Below, one piece after another: positions 18,689 to 28,273 of a stretch of 64,000 nucleotides of DNA. The stretch's first letter is position 1. The number at the start of each line of letters is the position of its first letter. The position numbers and the translations under genes are program-made. The notes under the pieces were generated by a model that made no database searches, was not told where the DNA came from, and saw only the letters and a program-made list of their open reading frames with translations. The stretch comes from Paenibacillus amylolyticus (GTDB lineage: Bacteria > Bacillota > Bacilli > Paenibacillales > Paenibacillaceae), in contig NZ_CP121451.1 in the NCBI RefSeq assembly GCF_029689945.1, forward strand, positions 806,001 to 870,000, given 5' to 3'.

Positions 18689-21472
18689 CTACACCTGCTT
18701 GAATTCGATCCAGTCAACCTGAAGACCTGGTTTCGTGAAGTCCAGTTTCAATTCATACAGTCCTGCTTCAAGGTCTACTTTGACAAGCTTCTGTCTGATC
18801 CATTTGCCTTCCGTACCGTTCGTTTGAATGGTGGTCACCAACTGGTCATTCAGGAGCAGGTTACATGCACTTTGCGCCAGTTCCGGCTCAGGGGACATGA
18901 TCTGTACGATAATCCGGTAATGGCCTGCCTCGTCCACTTTCATGTAGACAGGTTCAGCTACGGCAGGTTTCACCTGTGCGTTCTCAACCAACGATTGGGC
19001 TTGTGCAGCAGATAGAGAGGCATTCGCCTGGAATGAAGCGATATTCTCCACGATCTCGTGTTTTCTGCCGGATACCGGTGCGTTCATGATGAACTTGCAG
19101 ATATTAATCGCAGAGCGTTGCAGCTCTCCACGCGTCAATGTTCCATTTTCCAAAGATTCAATCGTGTTATCGTCCCAGCCATTGATCTCTGCGCCGTAGT
19201 TCGGTACAACCATGTAGAGATCATTCTGCGCACGAATCATCCAGTTCGTGTACTTGCGATCCGCCTCTCCACCTTCGGTCACATCGTTCATAATCGCCCA
19301 CCAGTCGGTCATTACGATACCCTCGAAATTCCATTCACCGCGCAGAATTGTGGTGTTCAGGTCGTAATTGGATGCTGCCCAGTGTCCATTAATCGGATTG
19401 TAGGAGGTCATGATGGAGTTCGCTCCGCCTTCTTTTACAGCGATTTCGAACCCTTTCAGGTAAATTTCACGGAGTGCACGCTCCGAGACAACCGCATCTA
19501 CTTTGCTACGGTATTTCTCCTGGTTGTTGCAGGAAAAGTGTTTCAGTGTGGCATTCGAACCACCCTTCATAATACCTTTCGTACATGCTGCCGCAAATAC
19601 ACCCGAGATCAGCGGATCTTCAGAGAAGTATTCAAAGTTCCGGCCATTAAGCGGGCTCCGGCGGATATTTAGTCCAGGTCCGAGCAGGGTATCTACCTGA
19701 TTTCTCAACAGTTCCTGTCCTTCCATCACATACAACTCTTCAACGAGATCTTGGTTCCATGTCGCGGCAAGCAACGTACCAATGGATACCTGTGTTGCTT
19801 TCTCTCCACTATCCATACGAATACCGGACGGGCCATCTGCCGTACACGCTACCGGAATACCGTAGTTGAACAGGCTGTCGCTGACACCACCAAATGCAGA
19901 TGCCGTTCCCGAAGTAACCAGTGGACTGCTCATGCCTTCGCCACGGATAATTGCCGCCAGATCCTGATCGCTCAGTTGAGCGATGAAGGTGTCCAGACTT
20001 ACTTTGCCAGCTTTAACGTCACTCAGCTTGTAGCCTTGGTTGCCCGTCTGCTCCAGTGTTTTCGGGAGATTCTCTTCAATTCGTTTCGCCATGGATACTT
20101 TACGCTTCGGTACTTCGGCATACGTCAGTTCATATGATCCGTCTTCCTTGCGCGCACCTGGTTTCATCAGTGTAAAATCTTCAGTTGGCGCCATCGCTTC
20201 TTGCAGCTGCTCCACCAATTGAAGCGATTCAATCACATATCCATCCTGACCATCTATGCTGACATGCTGCACTTGTTTTACACTGGTTCCTACATGCAGT
20301 CGGTATGTGCCTTCTTCCAGAACGTATGCGGAAGCATGACCTGTAACACCCGCATCATCGTAGGATGCCATGTCATGGATCGGGAAGCTGATCGTCAGAA
20401 GTTCAGACTCGCCCGGCTGCAACAATCCTGTTTTGCCGAAAGCCACCAATGCCTTCACCGGTTGTCCCAGTTTGCCTTGTGGTGCTTCATAATAGACCTG
20501 TACAACTTCTTTGCCTGCATAGGTTGTACCCGAGTTGGTCACATTGACACGGACTTCAATGTAGGTTTTGCCATCTTTGGACACTGATTTTGCTTCCTCA
20601 TGCTGGGCCAAGAACGTCGTATAAGACAGGCCGTAACCGAATTCAAACTGGACACGCTCAGGTCGAAACGTTTCGAAATATCGATAACCTACATAAATAT
20701 CTTCCTGATACAGGTTCTTGAACTCATTACCGTAGTTGCTGGTTGAAGGATAATCTTCAATGGAATATGCAATCGTATCTGTCAGTTTACCGCTTGGTGT
20801 AACGTCGCCCGCCAGCACATCAGCAATCGCGTTTCCACCCTCCATGCCCCCATGCCAGGAGTAAATTACACCTTGAATCGGATGTAGATACGTTTCGTTT
20901 AACCAGCTCATATCAATAATGTTCGAAACATTCAGCACAACGATCGTGTGTTCAAACTGCGAAGTAACTTGCTTCAGCATCGCTTTCTCATCTTCGGTCA
21001 GTTGGTAACTTCCTGGCGCATCCGCATTATCCTGGTCTTCCCCGGCTGTACGTCCAATTACGATAATGGCTTTGCTCGATTTGCTTCTGGCCCGTGCAAC
21101 CAGTTCATCCGTCAAAGGCATTTCTTTCTGGTTCCATGGCTCGGCAGCCCATACTTTTCCGCCATCATCAAATGGATTTTCCCCAATCCACTTCTCATAG
21201 ACCGCTGCCAGCTCTTCATTCACGGTAATATTCTTTTTGCTGCGCAGACCATCTAGCAGATTCGTTGTGTAGGCTACATGAACACTACCGCCTGAACCCG
21301 TACCACTGCGATAATAATTGACTTGAATTCGACCAAAAACTGAAACGTTTTCGTTTTCGCGAAGCGGAAGCACTTGCCCTTCATTTCTGAGTAAAACGGC
21401 TCCTTCTGCGGCAACCGTACGACTAAACTCTGCAAACCCTTCCAATGGAACTCCGATTTGATGTGTGCTCAA
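18689..21472 (-). CDS. Beta-glucosidase-type GH3 with permuted domain order and C-terminal CBM-like domain
   Basis: 927 residues. The order is alpha/beta sandwich first (FSRTVAAEGAVLLRNEGQVL near residue 15, SWHGGMEGGNAIADVLAGD), then fibronectin-III-like, then the TIM barrel (PVACTADGPSGIRMD, RNFEYFSEDPLISG, KHFSCNNQE) with the nucleophile Asp in IVMTDWWAI, then a jelly-roll tail of about 90 residues that looks like a CBM6-type module. This permuted layout occurs in a known GH3 subgroup. No signal peptide. The start is TTG at 21472, 7 bases after AGGAGG. It is not close to an importer gene. Confidence 0.88.
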   Translation of the reverse strand: MSTHQIGVPLEGFAEFSRTVAAEGAVLLRNEGQVLPLRENENVSVFGRIQVNYYRSGTGSGGSVHVAYTTNLLDGLRSKKNITVNEELAAVYEKWIGENPFDDGGKVWAAEPWNQKEMPLTDELVARARSKSSKAIIVIGRTAGEDQDNADAPGSYQLTEDEKAMLKQVTSQFEHTIVVLNVSNIIDMSWLNETYLHPIQGVIYSWHGGMEGGNAIADVLAGDVTPSGKLTDTIAYSIEDYPSTSNYGNEFKNLYQEDIYVGYRYFETFRPERVQFEFGYGLSYTTFLAQHEEAKSVSKDGKTYIEVRVNVTNSGTTYAGKEVVQVYYEAPQGKLGQPVKALVAFGKTGLLQPGESELLTISFPIHDMASYDDAGVTGHASAYVLEEGTYRLHVGTSVKQVQHVSIDGQDGYVIESLQLVEQLQEAMAPTEDFTLMKPGARKEDGSYELTYAEVPKRKVSMAKRIEENLPKTLEQTGNQGYKLSDVKAGKVSLDTFIAQLSDQDLAAIIRGEGMSSPLVTSGTASAFGGVSDSLFNYGIPVACTADGPSGIRMDSGEKATQVSIGTLLAATWNQDLVEELYVMEGQELLRNQVDTLLGPGLNIRRSPLNGRNFEYFSEDPLISGVFAAACTKGIMKGGSNATLKHFSCNNQEKYRSKVDAVVSERALREIYLKGFEIAVKEGGANSIMTSYNPINGHWAASNYDLNTTILRGEWNFEGIVMTDWWAIMNDVTEGGEADRKYTNWMIRAQNDLYMVVPNYGAEINGWDDNTIESLENGTLTRGELQRSAINICKFIMNAPVSGRKHEIVENIASFQANASLSAAQAQSLVENAQVKPAVAEPVYMKVDEAGHYRIIVQIMSPEPELAQSACNLLLNDQLVTTIQTNGTEGKWIRQKLVKVDLEAGLYELKLDFTKPGLQVDWIEFKQV

Positions 21473-21640
21473 TGATTTCCCTCCTGATTGTCATCCCCAT
21501 ATCTACGAATGATAGACTATTCTGTGATCTGGTAGATTCACTTGTACATAGTCACATATTAACAGATTCTATCGCAGAAATTAAACTAGATTTGTACATC
21601 ATTTATATTATTAAGGCTTGCCCACGATGAAAGGCATAAC

Positions 21641-21667
21641 AAAAAGCCACGGACACTTGTTGTCCGT
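21641..21667 (-). terminator. Terminator after the LtrA-family gene
   Basis: ACGGACA pairs with TGTCCGT, followed on the minus strand by GGCTTTTTG, 27 bp after the stop of the LtrA-family gene. Confidence 0.8.
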
Positions 21668-21693
21668 AACTTTCTTCATTTTGGAACACTATA

Positions 21694-22782
21694 TCAAGTC
21701 GTAAGTTTCGCATACACCAGGAAGAATAACATGTCTTCACCCATGATGACGTAACCCGGAACCCGGTAGACCAGATCCACAAGGACAAATGCCACCAGCA
21801 ACCCTACCATGGCCGCCAGATGACGTGGCCGGAGTCGTAGATGTGCAAGTCTGTAACGATGGAACACAAGGGAGGTCGACAGGAAGTATAGCAGTACGGA
21901 TCCAAACACAAACCCGATCATAAACACATAATTTAGCTGATTCTGATATAACAGCTGAATGGATGCGGCGATCATACTCATGGAGATGTAGATAAACAAA
22001 TGGCCGTATATGATCGCTTGCCCGGCAGTCTGAATCTCTTTGCTGACCTTTTTCTCCACGTTATCGAAGTACTGCCACCACATCGCAATGACAAAGATGG
22101 ACGTAAATGCGGCAAACAGGATGGATTTCATATCCCAATGATCGGCTTGCAGCACAGCGATAATGCTTACGACCGATTCACCCAGCAGGATGAGTGTAAA
22201 GAGCGCGAAACGTTCCAACAAGTGATGGGTCTGAACCGGTACTTTCACCAGATTTTTGCGTCCGATCAACGGCAGCACGATGTCCACGGCAATTCCCGCA
22301 TACAAAATGGCATAACGCACCCAGGAGTCGAAAAACAGGGAACCTGATGAGATCAATATTCCAATAAGGAAACAGATGCCCAAGTACTTGGCGGCTTTCT
22401 GCTGATGCTCGCTTTTTGACTTATGAACCGTCAAATATTGAATGGCCGTAAACGCCCGTGAACCAATATAGCCCACGAAGAAGGAAAGGTAGTATTGGTC
22501 AAAATGGGTAGAGAGACTCGCCGTCATGACCATAATGGACAGGAGCTGAAGGATGAGAAATATTCTATGGATCAGGATGTCTTGACCATAGCGGTTAATA
22601 AACAAGGTCTGACCAACCCATGCCCACCAAACAGGGATGAAAATAAGCACAAACTTCATTAAGTATTCAAACGTAATTACTCCGTGTTCAGCATGTAACA
22701 AGACATGACCCGCTTTGGAGACCGCTGCTACGAAGAGCAGATCGTAGAACAGCTCCAGCCAGGTAACCTTTTTCTCCATCAT
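21694..22782 (-). CDS. Low temperature requirement protein A (LtrA) family membrane protein
   Basis: 362 residues with about ten hydrophobic segments and the LtrA N-terminal signature VTWLELFYDLLFVAAVSKAG, WWAWVGQTLFINRYG, and LLERFALFTLILLGESVVSI near residue 190. The family is named after a Listeria locus needed for growth in the cold, but its molecular function is unknown. It is a single-gene unit with its own terminator. The start at 22782 (double ATG) follows AAAGGAGC. Confidence 0.87.
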   Translation of the reverse strand: MMEKKVTWLELFYDLLFVAAVSKAGHVLLHAEHGVITFEYLMKFVLIFIPVWWAWVGQTLFINRYGQDILIHRIFLILQLLSIMVMTASLSTHFDQYYLSFFVGYIGSRAFTAIQYLTVHKSKSEHQQKAAKYLGICFLIGILISSGSLFFDSWVRYAILYAGIAVDIVLPLIGRKNLVKVPVQTHHLLERFALFTLILLGESVVSIIAVLQADHWDMKSILFAAFTSIFVIAMWWQYFDNVEKKVSKEIQTAGQAIIYGHLFIYISMSMIAASIQLLYQNQLNYVFMIGFVFGSVLLYFLSTSLVFHRYRLAHLRLRPRHLAAMVGLLVAFVLVDLVYRVPGYVIMGEDMLFFLVYAKLTT

Positions 22783-22822
22783 CCTTCGATGCTCCTTTGA
22801 TTTTATAGTAATAGCACTCTTA

Positions 22823-23779
22823 TTATTTCGCAGTTGTAGCAGGTACGAGCGTTCTTACTACGATCGGTTGCAGATTGTCCTCGATTTGAGGGCGGTATTT
22901 CTCGAACCACTCTGGCAGCATCAGTTTTTGTCCGAGCGAATCAGCAGGCTCATCTTTGGCGAAGCCCGGAGGATCTGTAGCAATTTCGAACAAAATGCCA
23001 CCCGCTTCTCTGAAGTAGATTGCGTTAAAGTACTGACGATCCCGAACTGGCGTCGGTTGGTACCCGTAATCGCGTACAGCTTCACTCCACAGTGCATGCT
23101 CCTCATCGTCTTTGGCACGCCATGCAATATGGTGCACTGTTCCTGCGCCGCCCATACCCAAAGCCATGCGGGTCACCGGAACATCTACGACATTACCGAT
23201 ATCCCCACTGGACCGGAAACGCACATACTCTTCATTTTCACTCACTCTGACGAATCCTAAAATTTTCTCAAGAGCATCCATCGTTCTTTGCGGATTAACA
23301 CTGAACAGGACAGCACCACCGAAGCCTTTGATCGCTTGATCTGTTGGAATCCCTTCGTGTGCCCAAGTGCTAGCTGCTCCCTCTTCCCGTTCCACAAGCT
23401 CAAGCCGCAGGCCTTCGCTATCTTCGAATTGAAGCAGCTCTTCATTGAAGCGACTTGTTTTGGTTACCTCAATGTTATACTGTTCCAGCCGGTTCTGCCA
23501 GAAGCCAATCGACCCAGGAGGAATGACATAGGAAGTGATGCCGACCTGACCTCCGCCAATTTTGCCCCGTGGTGATCCAGCTGATGGGAAGAAGGTAATA
23601 ATGGTACCTGGGCTTCCGTGTTCGTCTCCAAAATACAGATGATACACATCCGGTGCATCGAAGTTAATTGTTTTTTTCACGAGACGAAGTCCCAGAACGC
23701 CGGCATAAAAATCAACGTTGGCCTGTGGATCGCCTGCGAAAGCTGTAATGTGGTGAATACCTGCTGTTTGAATAGTCAT
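22823..23779 (-). CDS. Ring-cleaving dioxygenase, MhqO/MhqA-like glyoxalase-fold protein
   Basis: 318 residues in two VOC (glyoxalase) modules. The opening GIHHITAFAGDPQANVDFYAG carries the first metal-binding His, AGTVHHIAWRAKDDEEH a second, and GGILFEIATDPPGFA the Glu. Close in pattern to Bacillus MhqO/MhqA, which act in detoxification of hydroquinones and quinones and are repressed by the MarR-type MhqR. A palindrome of MhqR type lies 49 bp upstream, which supports the assignment. The ATG at 23779 follows AAGGAGG. Metal-dependent ring opening in the cytoplasm is the expected reaction; substrate is inferred. Confidence 0.87.
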   Translation of the reverse strand: MTIQTAGIHHITAFAGDPQANVDFYAGVLGLRLVKKTINFDAPDVYHLYFGDEHGSPGTIITFFPSAGSPRGKIGGGQVGITSYVIPPGSIGFWQNRLEQYNIEVTKTSRFNEELLQFEDSEGLRLELVEREEGAASTWAHEGIPTDQAIKGFGGAVLFSVNPQRTMDALEKILGFVRVSENEEYVRFRSSGDIGNVVDVPVTRMALGMGGAGTVHHIAWRAKDDEEHALWSEAVRDYGYQPTPVRDRQYFNAIYFREAGGILFEIATDPPGFAKDEPADSLGQKLMLPEWFEKYRPQIEDNLQPIVVRTLVPATTAK

Positions 23780-23827
23780 GATTAATTCCTCCTTGGTTTG
23801 GTGAGCATGTTTATAGTACGTTTGTAT

Positions 23828-23845
23828 TATCTTTAAATTAAGATA
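23828..23845. promoter_or_regulatory. MhqR-like operator 1 (upstream of the dioxygenase)
   Basis: TATCTTTAAATTAAGATA keeps the outer TATCT/AGATA arms and 8-base centre of the Bacillus MhqR box. It overlaps the likely -35 region of the dioxygenase promoter. Confidence 0.55.
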
Positions 23846-23861
23846 TATAATCGTTTGAAGC

Positions 23862-24092
23862 CTATTTATTATTTTGAGAAGCCTGTTCTTGTTTCAATTT
23901 ATCAGGAGTCACGTCATCGCCGTTCGGATCATAGATGGTTGCATTCAGCAGAATGTCGTTGACCGAACCACGAAAAGTTTGCAGATATTCCTGGCGAAGA
24001 CGAGCCTGTTCCTCTTTCTCCATCTCCGTCAATCCGCCCTCTTTGGCTTTTCTGGAAAGTTCGTTTATTCTGGTCAATGTTGGGATCATCAT
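23862..24092 (-). CDS. DUF896 family small protein (YnzC-like)
   Basis: 76 residues; IPTLTRINELSRKAKEGGLTEMEKEEQARLRQEYLQTFRG is shared with the DUF896 family, and this part is the conserved helical hairpin. Members such as Bacillus YnzC are small cytoplasmic proteins of unclear role, some SOS-linked. Here it is placed between two MhqR-like palindromes, suggesting induction together with the dioxygenase under quinone stress. The double ATG at 24092 follows GAGGAGC. The C-terminus is polar and probably disordered. Confidence 0.82.
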   Translation of the reverse strand: MMIPTLTRINELSRKAKEGGLTEMEKEEQARLRQEYLQTFRGSVNDILLNATIYDPNGDDVTPDKLKQEQASQNNK

Positions 24093-24159
24093 CTTGATCG
24101 CTCCTCATGTCATGGATTAAAGATATTTGTTTGTGGTTGTTATTTATATTCAAATTAAA

Positions 24160-24177
24160 TATCTTAAGTTAAAGATA
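24160..24177. promoter_or_regulatory. MhqR-like operator 2 (upstream of the DUF896 gene)
   Basis: TATCTTAAGTTAAAGATA has the same TATCT-N8-AGATA layout as the site at 23828-23845. A TTAACT, 18 bp, TATAAA promoter on the minus strand overlaps it. Confidence 0.55.
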
Positions 24178-24280
24178 AATGATTTGTGATTAGTTGTCAA
24201 CTGTTTTATCTAAACTAAAATAAATGAACTGGGTTGCCACCCCTCACCCCCTTTTTATAACTATGAATCCAAACAAAAAG

Positions 24281-24328
24281 GGCTAGCTCCGCAGTATTTC
24301 ACTTACTACGAAACTAACCCTACATGTA
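24281..24328 (-). terminator. Terminator of the pspA-ydjGHI operon
   Basis: AGGGTTAG pairs imperfectly with CTAGCCCT around an inner GTAGTA/TACTGC stem, then TTTTTG on the minus strand, just after the last gene of the operon. Confidence 0.65.
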
Positions 24329-24337
24329 TACAGTTCA

Positions 24338-25378
24338 TTAGCCCAGCTTTTGACCACAGTTCGGACAGAAGTTGGCTCCTTCATTCTTGGCTCCACAGTT
24401 TGGACAGAAGTTAGGTTTCTTGTTGCCCTCTGATGATGAAGAGTTACCTGAACTACCGTTGTTATTTCCCGCTGGCTTCTGGTCAGCGTTCTGATTCTGA
24501 GACGAATTGGCATTGTTGTTGTTCTGATTTTGGTTCTGATTCATGTTCTTCATCATTTCATTGGCCATGTTCATGCCCATCATCATGCCCGCCATATCGG
24601 AAGCAGCGCCGCCGCCTTGAACTTTACCGGATGCGATACCATCGGTCATGCTGACCTGCTGATACTTTTGCAGATTACCAATCATCTCATGCGAAGCGGT
24701 CTTCGTAATCATATCCTGAATCTCTTTCGGATAATTGAAGCTCATCACCTGGAAACCGGTAATCCCAATGCCGATGTCCATCATCTGCATATCCAGATCT
24801 TCCTGAATCCCTTTGGCAATATCCGATGCATTGGCCTGCAGGTTGAACATATCCTTCCCTTCACGGCTAATCCACTTCATTAAAAGCTGATCCAGCACGG
24901 AAGTAATTCGGATTTTGACATCCTCCACCAGATAACTCTGCTTGATGCCTGCAATCTTATCAATCAGGGTCACATAGTCACTTACTTTGAAGTTAAATGT
25001 TCCGTTGGCCCGGATTGGCATCCCTCCCGGGAGTTGTGGTGTCGGAATCAATACCGGACTTTGCGTGCCCCAACGCACGGTGAACTCTTTGGTATTTACA
25101 AACAATACTTCGACCCGCATGCCGCTGTTGAACCCGAATTTGAATCCTTTTAAGGTAGAAAGAAACGGAATGATCTCGGAATCAATATTAAATGATCCCT
25201 CGTCCTCGAAAATCCCTTCCACTTTACCGTTATTCAGGAAGATGGCGTCCTGCCCCGAACGGATAATGAGTTTACTGCCCTTCTTGATCTCCCGGTTGCT
25301 CCACTTCCAAAATATCATGTCATCTCTGAACTCTTCCCATTCCACCACATTCGAAAATTGATTTCTGAAAAATCCCAT
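24338..25378 (-). CDS. ydjI: SPFH-domain zinc-ribbon protein, YdjI-like
   Basis: About 346 residues. MGFFRNQFSNVVEWEEFRDDMIFWKW is the usual start of this family (given in part). An SPFH-like domain spans about residues 20-230, followed by an Asn/Gln-rich linker and two CxxC pairs at the C-terminus (FCPNCGAKNEG, FCPNCGQKLG). In Bacillus the YdjGHI complex recruits PspA to the membrane. The ATG at 25378 fits the family start; the ATG at 25390 is possible. It is the last gene of the operon and is followed by a terminator. Confidence 0.85.
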   Translation of the reverse strand: MGFFRNQFSNVVEWEEFRDDMIFWKWSNREIKKGSKLIIRSGQDAIFLNNGKVEGIFEDEGSFNIDSEIIPFLSTLKGFKFGFNSGMRVEVLFVNTKEFTVRWGTQSPVLIPTPQLPGGMPIRANGTFNFKVSDYVTLIDKIAGIKQSYLVEDVKIRITSVLDQLLMKWISREGKDMFNLQANASDIAKGIQEDLDMQMMDIGIGITGFQVMSFNYPKEIQDMITKTASHEMIGNLQKYQQVSMTDGIASGKVQGGGAASDMAGMMMGMNMANEMMKNMNQNQNQNNNNANSSQNQNADQKPAGNNNGSSGNSSSSEGNKKPNFCPNCGAKNEGANFCPNCGQKLG

Positions 25379-25455
25379 ATTCGTTTCCATCCCTTCTATT
25401 AGTAAGCATTGTGTATCAACATACCTGCGTTAAGTTATTGCTAATGTCCGTGATG

Positions 25456-26256
25456 CTAGAAAGATCGGCTGCTACCGCTATGGGAATGACCACCTCGGGT
25501 GGTGCCTCCGCCGCCTCCACCGCCACCGTTGTTATTGTTTTTCTCAATCTTGCGTTTGGTGACAGTTGTACGAATGTACCGATCCTGTCGATCAATTACA
25601 CTGGAATTACTGGAATCCTCATACGTTGCACGATTGACAGTGACTCGCCCACCAGAACGATAGGTCATTACACCAACTACAATTCCTCCGATTGCCACGG
25701 ATACAGCAAGTTGAAACCACGTATTGAAGAGGATATTATCCGGATTAACCCCGGGTTTAAGATCCATATATTCGTACGAGAGCTCCAAATATTTTTCAAA
25801 GGCCAATCTATAATTTCCATCCGATACATCTGCGGCAATTTTGGCCGTAATTTTATCGGCTCTACCATTGTCGATATACTCTTCCCCTTTGTAAAAACCA
25901 GCCAGATACATCTTCCGATTGTACATGTCTATTGTAAGAATAACTGCGTTTCCATGCTTTTTATCGAAGCCAAATCCCTGCTCGTCATAAAAATCCTCGG
26001 TAAGCAGTATTTCACTTTTATGCTCTTCGTTATTGGAGGTATATATAACAAAGTCCGTCTGCCGTTCCGCACCATACTGATTCGCGAGTAGGTTCAGTTC
26101 ACTTTTTTCCTGCTCACTCAGCAGATTGGCTTCATCGTAGATGAGATTTTTGCTCTCCGCTGCGGATGCCGATGAGATGGGGATCAACGGAGCAGCCAGG
26201 GTGATTATAAGTAAAATGAGCGTAGACATCACGGCCAGAGGGGTTCTTTTTCTCAT
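25456..26256 (-). CDS. ydjH: TPM-domain membrane protein, YdjH-like
   Basis: 266 residues from the ATG at 26256, 7 bases after GGGAGG, overlapping the ydjG stop as ATGA. It has a signal peptide (ALVMSTLILLI-like hydrophobic core, here PLAVMSTLILLIITLAAPLI), an extracytoplasmic TPM_phosphatase/TLP18.3-type domain (LIYDEANLLSEQEKSELNLL; GNAVILTIDMYNRKMYLAGF), a membrane segment near residue 190, and a Gly-rich, His/Ser-rich tail (GGGGGGGGTTRGGHSHSG). Part of the YdjGHI membrane complex that partners PspA in envelope stress. Confidence 0.83.
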   Translation of the reverse strand: MRKRTPLAVMSTLILLIITLAAPLIPISSASAAESKNLIYDEANLLSEQEKSELNLLANQYGAERQTDFVIYTSNNEEHKSEILLTEDFYDEQGFGFDKKHGNAVILTIDMYNRKMYLAGFYKGEEYIDNGRADKITAKIAADVSDGNYRLAFEKYLELSYEYMDLKPGVNPDNILFNTWFQLAVSVAIGGIVVGVMTYRSGGRVTVNRATYEDSSNSSVIDRQDRYIRTTVTKRKIEKNNNNGGGGGGGGTTRGGHSHSGSSRSF

Positions 26257-27284
26257 AAGAATCCACCTCCCATCATCCAGGAAACCAGCTTCAGGGACAA
26301 CAATGAGACCGCGGATACCCCTGCGAACCATCCGGCCACTTTGGCTTTGCTGATCGGCGGTTTGCCGACCACTTTTCCTGTCTGACCATTCATGGCAAAG
26401 GTATATTGTGCCCGATTGTAGTCATAGTTGACCATCCACACCGGGAGCAGCACATAGTCTGCATGTTTGAGCGTAGTATCGATCTGTTTATCCGTGTAAC
26501 TCACGCTGTTATATCCGGATACAGTTGAAGCAATATAAGAATCAATATACGATCTCGTCTTATCTTTGGCACGTGGGAAAAGTTCCTCGTCCGTATAGCT
26601 ATATTTTTCCGCAATGTACCCCGCCAGATACGGGGTCTTGAACGATTTCAGCTGATTATATGGAAAAGGCTCCAGTTTATCCATCAATTCATCCTTCATT
26701 TTCTCCGAGGCATCGATGGGCAGGTTCACGTAATTCAGCCGAATCCGGCGGTATATATCGAAATGCTGTGTTTCGGTGTAATGGTAGTCGCCCTGAGTGT
26801 AGGATCTGACCTTGGTGCCACGACCATGCACTTCGATCTTGTTATGTAACTCGTACAACCAGAACGGCACGTACATACCCGTAATGCTCTGAATCCGATC
26901 GGCGGACATGAAGCCACTTGGCGTTAACAGGCCGTTTTTGCACCACTTTTTGAAAGCCTGTTGGGCTTGATCCTTGTTGATCGAAAAGGGAATCACCATC
27001 GCGGGGGCCAGATTGCCCGTCAGCCGATCACTGAGTACAACCGCCGCACCGCAGAAGCTGCATGTCGTCGCACTGGTCTCCGGCTCGGTCACAATGTCAG
27101 CTCCGCAGCTGTTACAGTGGTATTCCTTGACCTCATTCTCCGTGAACACTTGTCTCTTCAAGGGATCGGGGATCTGCTCTATGTTGTCCTGGCGGCCACA
27201 GCTGGGACAGGATAATGCACCTGACACACTGTCAAAGATCATGCCACTGCCGCAGTTGGGACACTTATATTCAATAACCGGCAT
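26253..27284 (-). CDS. ydjG: Zinc-ribbon membrane protein, YdjG-like
   Basis: 343 residues. The N-terminus has zinc-ribbon Cys pairs: KCPNCGSGM, SCPSCGRQD, HCNSCGADI and CSFCGAAVV within the first 80 residues. A middle domain follows (APAMVIPFSINKDQAQQAFKKW), and one membrane segment near the C-terminus (VAGWFAGVSAVSLLSLKLVSW). Together with YdjH and YdjI it forms the membrane docking site for PspA in Bacillus. The start at 27284 follows GAGGTGAG; the stop overlaps ydjH. Confidence 0.85.
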   Translation of the reverse strand: MPVIEYKCPNCGSGMIFDSVSGALSCPSCGRQDNIEQIPDPLKRQVFTENEVKEYHCNSCGADIVTEPETSATTCSFCGAAVVLSDRLTGNLAPAMVIPFSINKDQAQQAFKKWCKNGLLTPSGFMSADRIQSITGMYVPFWLYELHNKIEVHGRGTKVRSYTQGDYHYTETQHFDIYRRIRLNYVNLPIDASEKMKDELMDKLEPFPYNQLKSFKTPYLAGYIAEKYSYTDEELFPRAKDKTRSYIDSYIASTVSGYNSVSYTDKQIDTTLKHADYVLLPVWMVNYDYNRAQYTFAMNGQTGKVVGKPPISKAKVAGWFAGVSAVSLLSLKLVSWMMGGGFL

Positions 27285-27353
27285 CTGCTCACCTCAATGT
27301 TAACGATATATGATTCTTTTTCTATCCTCTACGTTGTAATGTACACGTTACAC

Positions 27354-28054
27354 TCACTTCTTCAGCTTCTCCTGAATTGCTGCGAGTTCTTCCTCCGCAC
27401 TTGGCGACGCATGTTCCTTATTACCCGTATCGGCGTTCATGTCCCTCTCGAGCTGGGCAATTAATTCATCCAGATCATCTTCCTGTGCTCCAGCACGCAG
27501 TTCTGCCAAAGCTTCTGCTTCGTTCAACGCCTGGTTCGCCTTATCTTCCATCGCCTTCAATGCGGATTCAGCTCTACCCGCAGATGCATTCCGTTCGTTG
27601 GCCTGTTGCTGTGCCTTCGCATCTGCCATGCGACCTTTCAGTTCTGCATGCCGTGCTTCCAATTGCCCCAGATCGGCAACGAGCTTATCATTCATATGCT
27701 TCATCATCTTGGCTTTGGCAGAAGCCCGTTCATAGGCAGCTTGTAATTCGTTCAATTTGTCAGCCAGCTTCACTTTCTTCTCCAGAAAACCACGTGCTTT
27801 GTCTTCGTCTCCCGACTCCGCCGATTTCTCCGCGTACCGCTGTAACTTCTTAAGCTCGGCGCTGCACTCATCCAGTGCCCGCTTCGCCCGGCTCTCATCT
27901 GACAACACCGCCGTCGTCTCCGCTTTTACCTGCCCCAGATCACTGCTCAGGCTGCGCATATACTCATTTACACTCTTCTCCGGGTCTTCCGCCGAGACAA
28001 CATGTGGTTCACATTGGCCTTCATCACGTCTCTAAACCTCGATAAGATTCCCAT
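27354..28054 (-). CDS. pspA: Phage shock protein A (PspA/IM30 family, frameshifted near the N-terminus)
   Basis: 233 residues when repaired. The N-terminus MGILSRFRDVMKANVNHMLSR is followed by AEDPEKSVNEYMRSLSSDLG after one missing G at 27992-27993 (GGG read as GG). The long helical coiled-coil body (LKKLQRYAEKSAESGDEDKA; LEARHAELKGRMADAKAQQ) is characteristic. It polymerises on damaged cytoplasmic membranes and maintains barrier function. The ATG at 28054 follows GGAGGAGG. It is the first gene of the pspA-ydjG-ydjH-ydjI operon, the same order as in Bacillus. Confidence 0.9.
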
Positions 28055-28092
28055 TACGTGTTCCTCCTCCGAAAAGTTCATATGTATACTAT

Positions 28093-28121
28093 AATACATG
28101 AATAAGGCGACATACGTTTCA
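28093..28121 (-). promoter_or_regulatory. Candidate ECF (sigma-W-type) promoter for pspA
   Basis: On the minus strand TGAAAC at 28121-28116 is followed after about 17 bases by TGTA. Bacillus sigma-W promoters read TGAAAC, 16 bases, CGTA, so the -10 is one base off and the assignment is tentative. Confidence 0.4.
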
Positions 28122-28273
28122 CATTTCACGATTACAAGTGGAGTCTCTCTGTTCCAAAGTCAGCTAGTAATGGAGCAAAAAAAGAAAAGACGAACACCTA
28201 TAGTGTCGCCTTATGACCCTGTATAAACACAACTACTATTCCTCTGACCGCATTCTCCAACTCCCTCCCTACG

